The position numbers and the translations under genes are program-made. A DNA stretch of 28,042 bases. It comes from JBFHDX01 sp041584475 (GTDB taxonomy: Bacteria; Pseudomonadota; Alphaproteobacteria; UBA8366; JADFVY01). The notes under the pieces were generated by a model. It searched no databases and was not told where the DNA came from. It saw only the letters and a program-made list of their open reading frames with translations. This document shows positions 20,079 to 26,572 of this stretch, piece after piece (position 1 is the stretch's first letter; each line of letters opens with the position of its first letter). The stretch covers positions 1-28,042 of the forward strand of contig JBFHDX010000045.1 in assembly GCA_041584475.1 (NCBI GenBank), given 5' to 3'.

Positions 20079-20137
20079 GATCGGTGCGATTTTGCCGCAG
20101 GCAGGGTTAACAGATTATGGATGAAAGGGAAACGGCC

Positions 20138-20436
20138 GCGCGGTGGGGGGCTTCTGTTGCCCGGTGCCCCCCGGACCGCGCTTACCTGTCAATTAGGCAG
20201 CGAGCGCCATCTCATTATCGTTGGCACTTGTAGGAATGGCCCGGTAACGGCGGTACCATGCCGGGCAAAAACCTTGCCTTTACCACGCGCGTCGATCCTG
20301 TTTCGCCCCCGTCGGGAGGGCGGCGCCCCGATCGCTGGAGCCGCCGCCCGAAACTGGTGGAGGCGCCGGGTACTGCCCCCGGGTCCGCTGCGCTTATTCC
20401 GCAAGGCGTTTATCGCCATAGTCGGATGAACCGACA
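20138..20436 (-). ncRNA. ssrA: tmRNA, permuted two-piece alphaproteobacterial form
   Basis: tmRNA frees stalled ribosomes and adds a degradation tag. Read on the minus strand the gene is circularly permuted. The acceptor piece comes first (about 20436-20355): a 5' hairpin GTCGGTTCATCCGAC, a T-arm CCGGG-GGCAGTA-CCCGG and the 3' end CGCCTCCACCA, so CCA is encoded. A processing loop of about 44 nt (20354-20311) contains an 8-bp stem GGGCGGCG/CGCCGCCC. The coding piece starts at 20310 with GGGGGCGAAACAGGATCGAC; its first seven bases pair with CGCCTCC of the acceptor piece (one G-U). The tag reading frame lies at 20225-20193. A strong terminal hairpin (GCGCGGTCCGGGGGGC with GCCCCCCACCGCGC) ends near 20138. 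Two-piece tmRNA is typical of alphaproteobacteria. The exact mature 5' and 3' ends are estimated. Confidence 0.95.
20193..20225 (-). other. SsrA tag reading frame (ANDNEMALAA)
   Basis: Within the coding piece of ssrA, GCC AAC GAT AAT GAG ATG GCG CTC GCT GCC TAA encodes A-N-D-N-E-M-A-L-A-A and a stop. With the alanine carried by tmRNA the tag would be AANDNEMALAA. The AANDN start is the SspB-binding part conserved in alphaproteobacteria and the terminal LAA is the ClpX-recognised end. The tag is shorter than the 14-residue AANDNFAEEFAVAA of Caulobacter. Confidence 0.9.
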
Positions 20437-20441
20437 CCTTC

Positions 20442-20447
20442 AATATA
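20442..20447 (-). promoter_or_regulatory. -10 box of ssrA
   Basis: TATATT on the minus strand lies 5-6 nt before the 5' hairpin of the tmRNA acceptor piece. The candidate -35 17 bp upstream (TTTTAT, 20470-20465) is poor. The same -10 sequence is used by rnpB in this window. Confidence 0.55.
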
Positions 20448-20544
20448 GGGGCAATCGGCGACGAATAAAAGGCCCGAAAAGGCCGGTTTTTAGCCATATT
20501 GCACGGTCACGATCCAGCGACGGCAATGACAACGGGAGCCGAAC

Positions 20545-21423
20545 TTGGCCCGCAACCGACCCCGCGCCGTCCGCCGGCTGCGACGCGCGACCCTGCTCTG
20601 CGCCCTGCCGGTCGCCGTCGCCGCCGTCTGGGTCTGGCCGAGCCGCACGACCCCGCAGGAGTGGCTGGCGGCGCGGCCCGCGACCGCATCGGTCTCGATC
20701 CTGTCGTTCAACATTTTGCGCGGCGGCGCGCCTGCCGCCGAAGCGCTCGATGCCATCGCGGCGGCGGCGGCGGATGTGCTCTGCCTGCAGGAACTGACGC
20801 CGGCGCTGGCGGCCGCGTTCGAGACGAGGCTCGGCACCGCATATGGCCACCGGCTGTTCGAGCCGCGCCCGGGCACGCAGGGTATCGGCATCGCCAGCCG
20901 CTATCCGCTGACCGACCGGCGCGTCCTGACGCTCGGCATGAAGTACCTGCCCGCCGCGGCGGCGGCGGTGGAGCTGCCCGCCGGCACGCTCGACGTCGTC
21001 TGCGTTCATCTCGTGCCGCCGCAGGCGGGATGGTGGTCGGGCGGCAATCTGTGGCGAAAGTATCAGCGCAACCGATCGGCGCGGCTGACCCAGGCGACCG
21101 AGCTGTTGCGGCATCTTCGGGCGTCGGACGGACCGGCGATCATCCTCGGCGACGTCAACGAATGGCCCGGACAGGCGGCGGTTTCGCTGCTCGCCGAAGC
21201 GGGCTTCGCGGATGCCTGCGAGGGGCGCGGTGCGCGCTGCGCGCCGACCTGGCCGGGCGCGGTCGTCCCGCTGCCGGCCCTCTTCCGGATCGATCAGATC
21301 CTCGGACGCGGCGTCGTCCTGTTCGATGCCGCGGTGCTCGAGGCCGGCGGCTCCGACCACTATCCGGTCGTCGCCCGCGGTCTGCTGCAGCCCCGTCGCC
21401 TCGCGCGTCGCGTCGCGCCGTGA
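20545..21423 (+). CDS. Endonuclease/exonuclease/phosphatase (EEP) family protein, secreted or membrane-anchored
   Basis: A 292-residue protein of the EEP superfamily of metal-dependent phosphodiesterases (nucleases, sphingomyelinases, phosphatases). A basic N-terminus (RNRPRAVRRLRR) and hydrophobic segment (about 15-31) make a signal sequence or anchor, placing the enzyme outside the cytoplasm. EEP motifs are visible in order: SILSFNILRGG (metal-binding Asn, about 52), DVLCLQELTP (metal-binding Glu), IILGDVNEWP (catalytic Asp and Asn) and the terminal SDHYPVVAR (Asp-His pair). The substrate cannot be assigned; membrane lipid or extracellular nucleic acid are possible. The start is TTG at 20545 with GGGAG about 7 bp upstream, as no in-frame ATG is available. 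It diverges from ssrA and lies 128 bp upstream of thyX. Confidence 0.85.
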   Translation: MARNRPRAVRRLRRATLLCALPVAVAAVWVWPSRTTPQEWLAARPATASVSILSFNILRGGAPAAEALDAIAAAAADVLCLQELTPALAAAFETRLGTAYGHRLFEPRPGTQGIGIASRYPLTDRRVLTLGMKYLPAAAAAVELPAGTLDVVCVHLVPPQAGWWSGGNLWRKYQRNRSARLTQATELLRHLRASDGPAIILGDVNEWPGQAAVSLLAEAGFADACEGRGARCAPTWPGAVVPLPALFRIDQILGRGVVLFDAAVLEAGGSDHYPVVARGLLQPRRLARRVAP

Positions 21424-21551
21424 GCCGCGCAGGGCCGGCACGCTGTCCGGGCGCGGCGCCCTTCCGTCGAATTCGTCCTGCCCTCGCAATCGCTCTTGGG
21501 TCGATGATCGTGCCGGCCTATAACGGACGGGTCGAGCCACGGGAGAGAGCG

Positions 21552-22487
21552 ATGCCGCTGACGCCGGAACAAGCGAGGGAAGTGGAGGAACACCGCGCGA
21601 CGAGCCTGCAGACCCGCCGGGCGACGGTGCCGGCGCTCGAGGATATTCTCTACCAGCCGATTCAGGTGCTCGATCACGGCTTCGTACGCGTCGTCGACTA
21701 CATGGGAGACGATTCGGCGATCGTTCAGGCGGCGCGGGTCTCGTACGGCAAGGGCACGCGCCAGATCTCCAACGATCGCGGATTGATCCGCTACCTCATG
21801 CGCCACCGGCACACGACGCCGTTCGAGATGTGCGAGATCAAGTTCCACGTCAAGCTGCCGGTCTTCGTGGCGCGGCAGTGGATCCGCCACCGTACCGCCA
21901 ACGTCAACGAGTATTCCGCGCGCTATTCGATCCTCGACCGCGAGTTCTACGTGCCCGCCCCGGAAAATCTCGCGGCCCAGTCGCAGACCAATCGCCAGGG
22001 CCGCGGCGACGTGCTGCAGGGGGCCGAGGCCGATCGCGTGCTCGGCCTGCTGCGCGACGATGCCGCGCAGTGCTACGCGCATTACGAGGAAATGCTGAAC
22101 GAGGATGCCGAGGGCAACGTCCGCGATCCGCAGAGGCTGGGGCTTGCGCGCGAGCTCGCGCGCATGAACCTGCCGCTCAACGTCTATACGCAGTGGTACT
22201 GGAAGATCGACCTGCACAATCTTTTCCACTTCATGTCGCTTCGTGCCGACGTGCACGCCCAGTACGAGATCCGCGTCTATGCGGAGGCATTGCTGGACGT
22301 CACGAGGCGCTGGGTGCCGATCGCCTGCGAGGCGTTCGAGGATTACGTGGTCGGCAGCGCACCGCTGTCGCGCAGCGGCATCGAGATCGTGCGCCGGATG
22401 CTCGCGGGCGAAGAGGTCACGCAGGAAACCAGCGGACTTTCCAGGCGCGAATGGGACGAGCTGATGGAGGTTCTCGGCCGCGGCTGA
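21552..22487 (+). CDS. thyX: FAD-dependent thymidylate synthase ThyX
   Basis: Converts dUMP to dTMP using methylenetetrahydrofolate, NADPH and FAD; essential for DNA synthesis where ThyA is absent. The 311-residue protein carries the ThyX signature RHR-x7-S at residues 112-122 (RHRTANVNEYS). Other family segments are VSYGKGTRQISNDRGLIRYLMRHRHTTPFE, RELARMNLPLNVYTQWYWKIDLHNLFHFMSLR and DVHAQYEIRVYAEAL. The length is at the long end, typical of alphaproteobacterial ThyX, owing to N- and C-terminal extensions. The ATG at 21552 follows a good GGGAGAGAG site; the longer in-frame opening from 20499 runs through the EEP gene and is spurious. Its last 37 bp overlap the putative start of the next gene. 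Confidence 0.96.
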   Translation: MPLTPEQAREVEEHRATSLQTRRATVPALEDILYQPIQVLDHGFVRVVDYMGDDSAIVQAARVSYGKGTRQISNDRGLIRYLMRHRHTTPFEMCEIKFHVKLPVFVARQWIRHRTANVNEYSARYSILDREFYVPAPENLAAQSQTNRQGRGDVLQGAEADRVLGLLRDDAAQCYAHYEEMLNEDAEGNVRDPQRLGLARELARMNLPLNVYTQWYWKIDLHNLFHFMSLRADVHAQYEIRVYAEALLDVTRRWVPIACEAFEDYVVGSAPLSRSGIEIVRRMLAGEEVTQETSGLSRREWDELMEVLGRG

Positions 22488-23062
22488 CCGCGCGGGCCGG
22501 CAAGTCGGCGACGCTGCCGTCGCGCGCCGCGGCGGCCCTGCTGTCGCTCGCGCTGTGGGCCTGCGCGCCGCCGCCAGCGCAAACGCCGGTCGCGACGCCG
22601 CCGCCGGAGGAGCCGCCGGCAGCGGAGCCGCTGCGGCTGGCGCATGCCGGCATCGGGCCGGTCGACCGCGTCGTCGTGCACAAGGCCGAGCGGCGCCTCT
22701 ACCTGATGCGCGCCGGCCGCGTCCTCGCCTGGGTGCCGGTCAGCCTCGGGCGCGAACCGGTCGGGCCGAAGCGGCAGCGCGGCGACCTGAGGACGCCGGA
22801 GGGCGAGTACGTGCTCGACTGGCGGCAGCCGAGCAGCCGCTTCCATCGGGCCATCCACATTTCCTATCCCGGTGCCGAGGATCTGGCGCAGGCCTTCGCG
22901 CGCGACGTCGATGCCGGCGGCGATATCTTCATACACGGCACGCCGGACCCGGTTCTGCTCGACCGTGACTGGACGAACGGCTGCATTGCCGTGGCGAATC
23001 CGGACATCGACATCATCTGGGACGTCGTTCCCGACGGCACGCCGATCACCATCCTGCCCTGA
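22451..23062 (+). CDS. L,D-transpeptidase family lipoprotein (YkuD domain), copy 1
   Basis: A predicted 203-residue peptidoglycan-modifying enzyme of the L,D-transpeptidase (YkuD/ErfK/YafK) family. A leader with a lipobox-like LALWAC is followed by a Pro/Ala-rich linker, then the YkuD domain (about 75-203): VDRVVVHKAERRLYLMRAG, TPEGEYVLDWRQPSSRFHRAIHISYP, His162 (FIHGT) and the catalytic Cys178 (TNGCIAVANPD). The GCIAV ending instead of the usual GCIR places it nearer YafK-like members. The start is uncertain: the ATG at 22451 overlaps thyX and gives a long N-terminus, while CTG at 22484, overlapping the thyX stop, would give a neater signal peptide with GGAGG upstream. It has a close paralogue 74 bp downstream. 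Confidence 0.85.
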   Translation: MGRADGGSRPRLTARAGKSATLPSRAAAALLSLALWACAPPPAQTPVATPPPEEPPAAEPLRLAHAGIGPVDRVVVHKAERRLYLMRAGRVLAWVPVSLGREPVGPKRQRGDLRTPEGEYVLDWRQPSSRFHRAIHISYPGAEDLAQAFARDVDAGGDIFIHGTPDPVLLDRDWTNGCIAVANPDIDIIWDVVPDGTPITILP

Positions 23063-23136
23063 TGTGGCCGTTATCCCCGCGTAAACCTCTTTGCCTTAAA
23101 CAGGAGAACAGGGTTCGACCAGATGGTGGGGTGATC

Positions 23137-23631
23137 ATGACGGCGCCCGGGCGGATCGCTATCGTGCTGCTGGCGGCGATGGGGCTCGGGCCCGCGTTCC
23201 CGGTAGACGCGCACGACCCCGGGCCCGCCGACGAGGTCGTCGTCGACAAGAGCGACCGGGAGCTCAAGCTGCTGCGCGACGGCGAAGTGGTCGCCAGCTT
23301 CCCCGTTGCGCTGGGGTTCGCGCCCGAGGGCCACAAGCAGCAGGAAGGCGACGGGCGCACGCCGGAAGGCCGCTACGTGCTCGACTGGCGCAACCCCGAC
23401 AGCAAGTTCTACCGCTCGATCCACATCTCCTACCCGCGGCCCCGCGACCGGGAGCGCGCGCGTGAGCGCGGCGTAGCGCCGGGCGGCGCCATCTTCATCC
23501 ACGGTACGCCGCGGCTCGCCGCCTTGTTCCGCGATGACTGGACGGCCGGCTGCATCGCCGTGTCGAACGCCGCGATGGACATCATCTGGAATTCGGTCGC
23601 CGACGGCACGCCGATCACCATCCGGCCCTGA
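23137..23631 (+). CDS. L,D-transpeptidase family protein (YkuD domain), copy 2
   Basis: A 164-residue periplasmic protein with a signal peptide (about 1-25, ending PVDAHD) and a YkuD domain. It shares the layout of the upstream paralogue: DEVVVDKSDRELKLLRDGE, TPEGRYVLDWRNPDSKFYRSIHISYP, His122 (FIHGT) and catalytic Cys139 (TAGCIAVSN), and the same ending DGTPITI-P. It lacks the lipobox and proline-rich linker of copy 1, so it should be soluble in the periplasm. The two probably arose by tandem duplication and may crosslink peptidoglycan or attach/release lipoproteins. The ATG at 23137 has a purine-rich GGTGGGG upstream; a GTG two codons earlier is possible. Confidence 0.87.
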   Translation: MTAPGRIAIVLLAAMGLGPAFPVDAHDPGPADEVVVDKSDRELKLLRDGEVVASFPVALGFAPEGHKQQEGDGRTPEGRYVLDWRNPDSKFYRSIHISYPRPRDRERARERGVAPGGAIFIHGTPRLAALFRDDWTAGCIAVSNAAMDIIWNSVADGTPITIRP

Positions 23632-23700
23632 GGCCGACTTGCACCGCCGCCGGGATGCCGCCAAACTGGCGGCCGACAGGCGGGTAAACGGGAGGCGGTC

Positions 23701-23913
23701 ATGGCCCTCATGCTCAAGGTGTGCGAGATGCGCGAACGCAACGTCGGCGGCGGCGCGCGCTACCGCTATATCGCCGGGCGCATCGACGAACAGACGCGCA
23801 TCGTGCTGATGCCGAACCGGGAGAAGCCGGATTCCGGGGAGTGGATCCTCTATATCGCGCCGGACGCGACGCCACCGGCGGCGAGCGCCGGCGGCGAGGC
23901 GCCGGAGGGCTGA
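23701..23913 (+). CDS. Small conserved-looking hypothetical protein (70 residues)
   Basis: A 70-residue basic protein with an alternating polar/hydrophobic pattern (RYRYIAGRIDEQTRIVLMPN, GEWILYIAPD) suggesting a small beta-rich domain, and a disordered Ala/Gly/Pro C-terminus. There is no signal peptide, membrane segment or recognised motif. The start is well supported: GGGAGG lies 5 bp before the ATG at 23701. It lies 69 bp downstream of the second L,D-transpeptidase on the same strand and ends 36 bp before the convergent dehydrogenase gene. I do not recognise a family. Confidence 0.6.
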   Translation: MALMLKVCEMRERNVGGGARYRYIAGRIDEQTRIVLMPNREKPDSGEWILYIAPDATPPAASAGGEAPEG

Positions 23914-23949
23914 GCTCGAGTCGCGACGTCCGCGGGTCGCGGGACCGGG

Positions 23950-25059
23950 TCAGAACGTCACGACGCTGCGGATCGACGTGCCCGCATGCATGAGGTCGAA
24001 GGCCTCGTTGATGTTTTCCAGCGGCATGGTGTGGGTGATCAGATCGTCGATGTTGATCTTCCCCTCCATGTACCAGTCGACGATCCTGGGCACGTCGGTG
24101 CGTCCCTTGGCGCCGCCGAAGGCGGTGCCGCGCCAGACGCGGCCGGTGACCAGCTGGAACGGGCGCGTGGAGATCTCCTGGCCGGCGCCCGCGACGCCGA
24201 TGATGGTGCTCTCGCCCCAGCCCTTGTGGCAGCATTCCAGCGCCTGGCGCATGACGTCGACATTGCCGATGCACTCGAAGCTGTGGTCGGCGCCGCCCTT
24301 CGTCAGGTCGACGAGATAGGGGACGAGATCGCCTTCCACCTCCTTCGGGTTGACGAAATGGGTCATGCCGAATTTCTCGCCCAGCGCCTTGCGCGCCGGG
24401 TTGATGTCGACGCCGACGATCATGTTCGCGCCGACCATGCGTGCGCCCTGGATGACATTGAGGCCGATGCCGCCGAGCCCGAAGACGACGACGTTGTCGC
24501 CGGGCCTGACCTTGGCCGTGTTGATCACCGCACCGATCCCGGTGGTGACGCCGCAGCCGATATAGCAGACCTTGTCGAACGGCGCGTCCTCGCGGATCTT
24601 CGCGGCGGCGATCTCGGGCATCACCGTGTAGTTGGAGAAGGTCGACGTGCCCATGTAATGGAACAATTTCTCCCCGCCGAGCGAGAAGCGGCTGGTGCCG
24701 TCGGGCATGACGCCGCGCCCCTGCGTCTCGCGGATCGCCTGGCACAGATTGGTGCGGCCCGACGTGCAGTATTCGCACTGCCGGCATTCCGGCGTGTAGA
24801 GCGGGATCACGTGATCCCCCTTCTTGAGCGTGGTGACGCCCGGCCCGGTCTCGACCACGACGCCCGCCCCCTCGTGCCCCAGGATCGCCGGGAACAACCC
24901 CTCCGGATCGGCCCCGGACCGGGTGAATTCGTCGGTGTGGCAGACGCCGGTCGCGTGCACCTCGACCAGTACCTCGCCCTGCTTCGGGCCGTCGACCCGG
25001 ACGGTCTCGATGGCGAGCTTCTCCCCCGCCCCGAAGGCGACCGCGGCGCGTGACTCCAT
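23950..25059 (-). CDS. adhC: S-(hydroxymethyl)glutathione dehydrogenase / class III alcohol dehydrogenase
   Basis: A zinc-dependent medium-chain dehydrogenase that oxidises S-(hydroxymethyl)glutathione to S-formylglutathione with NAD+, the central step of formaldehyde detoxification; it also reduces S-nitrosoglutathione. The 369-residue length matches the family. Visible are the catalytic zinc ligands (Cys40 in GVCHTDEF, GHEGAGVV, and the Cys in YIGCGVTTG), the four-cysteine structural zinc site (CRQCEYCTSGRTNLC) and the NAD-binding GLGGIGLNVIQGARM. The start is one of two adjacent ATGs at 25062 and 25059; AGGAG lies 4 and 7 bp upstream respectively, favouring 25059. No S-formylglutathione hydrolase or frmR regulator is next to it. 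mrp lies upstream on the same strand with a 216-bp gap, so it probably has its own promoter. Confidence 0.95.
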   Translation of the reverse strand: MESRAAVAFGAGEKLAIETVRVDGPKQGEVLVEVHATGVCHTDEFTRSGADPEGLFPAILGHEGAGVVVETGPGVTTLKKGDHVIPLYTPECRQCEYCTSGRTNLCQAIRETQGRGVMPDGTSRFSLGGEKLFHYMGTSTFSNYTVMPEIAAAKIREDAPFDKVCYIGCGVTTGIGAVINTAKVRPGDNVVVFGLGGIGLNVIQGARMVGANMIVGVDINPARKALGEKFGMTHFVNPKEVEGDLVPYLVDLTKGGADHSFECIGNVDVMRQALECCHKGWGESTIIGVAGAGQEISTRPFQLVTGRVWRGTAFGGAKGRTDVPRIVDWYMEGKINIDDLITHTMPLENINEAFDLMHAGTSIRSVVTF

Positions 25060-25188
25060 CATTTGTCTCCTGTCTCCCGCTTCCCTGTTGATCGTGCGGC
25101 GGCGAGTGTCACGCAACGGCGGCGCGCATGCAACCCCGCGCGGGCCGTCGGCCCGTCGATCCGGTACCCGGAAGAGCTCGACATTCGG

Positions 25189-25256
25189 TCCGGCGCGAAA
25201 GGGCGGTCGGCGCTCCGAAGGCGCACCGCGTGCGTGGACGATGGCAACGCGCCGGA
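25189..25256 (-). repeat. Long-loop inverted repeat after mrp
   Basis: A 9-bp perfect inverted repeat, TCCGGCGCG (25189-25197) and CGCGCCGGA (25248-25256), with about 50 nt between the arms, starts 20 bp beyond the mrp stop codon. No U-tract follows. It may be a 3'-end structure of the mrp mRNA. A second hairpin, CGGGCC-GTC-GGCCCG, lies at 25141-25155 in the same 216-bp gap. Nothing else was seen in this gap. Confidence 0.35.
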
Positions 25257-25275
25257 TCGGTGCTACGGCGCCCGC

Positions 25276-26400
25276 CTACTGGACGACGATCTTCGGCCTC
25301 CCCCGGCGGCCGGCATCGGCGCCGGCGTCGAGCTTGGCCCAGATGCGGGCCGCGACGTCCATGAAGACCTTCGCGTTGGCGCTGTCCGGACGGCTGACGA
25401 CGACCGGGCGGCCGCCGTCCGAGGTCTCGCGGATCTCGATATCCAGCGGCACCTCGCCGAGGAAGTCGACGCCGAGGCGATCGGCTTCCTTGTGGGCGCC
25501 GCCGTGGCTGAAGATCTCGCTGCGGTGGCCGCAGTTCGGACAGGCGAAGTAGCTCATGTTCTCGATGATGCCGAGCACCGGCACCTCGACCTTGCGGAAC
25601 ATGTTCAAGCCCTTGCGCGCGTCGAGCAGCGCGATGTCCTGCGGCGTCGAGACGATCACGGCGCCGGCCAGCGGCACCTGCTGCGCCAGGGTTAGCTGCG
25701 CGTCGCCGGTGCCGGGCGGCATGTCGACGACGAGGACGTCGAGTTCGCCCCAGTTGACCTCGCGCAGCATCTGCTGGATCGCGCTCATGACCATCGGGCC
25801 GCGCCAGATCATCGGCGACTCCTCGGGCACCAGGAAGCCCATCGACATCACGCGGACGCCGTAATTCTCCATCGGCTCGAGCGTCTTGTTGTCGTGGCTG
25901 ATCGGCCGGCCGGCGATGCCCAGCATGCGCGGCTGCGATGGTCCATAGATATCGGCGTCGAGCATGCCGACGCGATGGCCGGCGGCGGCCAGCGCGATGG
26001 CGAGATTCGCCGCAACGGTCGATTTGCCGACGCCACCCTTGCCGCTGGCCACGGCGATGATGTGGCTGACCCCCGGAATTCCCGGATTCTTGTCCGGCCC
26101 GGCCGCGCCGCGCTGAGCCGCCGGCGTCGGGCCCCGGCCCTGGCCCGCGGCGCGCTCGGCGGTAAGGACGACGCTGACCGACAGCACCCCGGGCAGCGCG
26201 TGCACGGTTTTCTCGGCCTGCTTGCGCAGCGGCTCGAGTTTGTCGCCGCGCTCCGGATCGACCTCGATCGCGAAGGCGACATTGCCGTCCCTGACCACCA
26301 GCCCGCTGACCATTCCCAGCGAGACCACGTCCTTGCCGCGATCGGGGTCCCGGACCGACGCGAGGGCGTCGAGAATCTGCTGTTCGGTAACCTGCCCCAT
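25276..26400 (-). CDS. mrp: Mrp/ApbC (NBP35-like) iron-sulfur cluster carrier ATPase
   Basis: A cytoplasmic P-loop ATPase that binds a [4Fe-4S] cluster and delivers it to target enzymes. The 374-residue chain has an N-terminal MIP18/DUF59-like domain (about 1-85, with the RDPDRGKDVVSLGMV signature), a Pro/Ala/Gly linker (about 88-110) and the ParA/MinD-like ATPase domain (about 113-360). That domain has the deviant Walker A SGKGGVGKST (119-128), VLVVDMPPGTGD and the cluster-binding pair Cys287/Cys290 (YFACPNCGH). All key residues are intact. The ATG at 26400 has AGAGGA 8 bp upstream. It diverges from hflK across a 172-bp promoter region containing a 20-bp near-palindrome. Confidence 0.95.
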   Translation of the reverse strand: MGQVTEQQILDALASVRDPDRGKDVVSLGMVSGLVVRDGNVAFAIEVDPERGDKLEPLRKQAEKTVHALPGVLSVSVVLTAERAAGQGRGPTPAAQRGAAGPDKNPGIPGVSHIIAVASGKGGVGKSTVAANLAIALAAAGHRVGMLDADIYGPSQPRMLGIAGRPISHDNKTLEPMENYGVRVMSMGFLVPEESPMIWRGPMVMSAIQQMLREVNWGELDVLVVDMPPGTGDAQLTLAQQVPLAGAVIVSTPQDIALLDARKGLNMFRKVEVPVLGIIENMSYFACPNCGHRSEIFSHGGAHKEADRLGVDFLGEVPLDIEIRETSDGGRPVVVSRPDSANAKVFMDVAARIWAKLDAGADAGRRGRPKIVVQ

Positions 26401-26469
26401 ATTATTTATCCTCTGGATTCCCAGTCATTTTGCCCGGTCGCAGCCGCTTGCGGTTTGCGCCGGGGGGTC

Positions 26470-26489
26470 GGGTGACATATATGTGACCC
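26470..26489. promoter_or_regulatory. 20-bp near-palindrome in the mrp-hflK divergent promoter region
   Basis: GGGTGACATATATGTGACCC reads as an inverted repeat apart from one mismatched base pair. It lies 84 bp before hflK and 70 bp before mrp, in the only AT-rich patch of this gap. The central ATATAT may serve as a -10 box for hflK, with TTTGCG (26454-26459) 17 bp upstream. It is a plausible operator affecting both genes; the protein that binds it is unknown. Confidence 0.45.
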
Positions 26490-26572
26490 AAGCGGCGTTT
26501 GGAAACCCCGGTTAGGGTTGGTTCGCGCATTTAACTCTGTCAACGGCGACGTACAGTCAGGAAGCGATAGTC

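Noticed and set aside
20471..20495. GGCC-n6-GGCC followed by GGTTTTT, resembling a plus-strand terminator
   Set aside because: No plus-strand gene ends upstream; the stem is only 4 bp and lies in the divergent promoter region of ssrA and the EEP gene.
23110..23120. GGGTTCGACC, resembling a tRNA T-arm
   Set aside because: No acceptor stem, anticodon arm or CCA context around it; it is the leader of the second L,D-transpeptidase gene.
23986..25053. 355-residue plus-strand frame antisense to adhC
   Set aside because: adhC is unambiguous with all zinc and NAD motifs; the opposite frame has only shadow composition.
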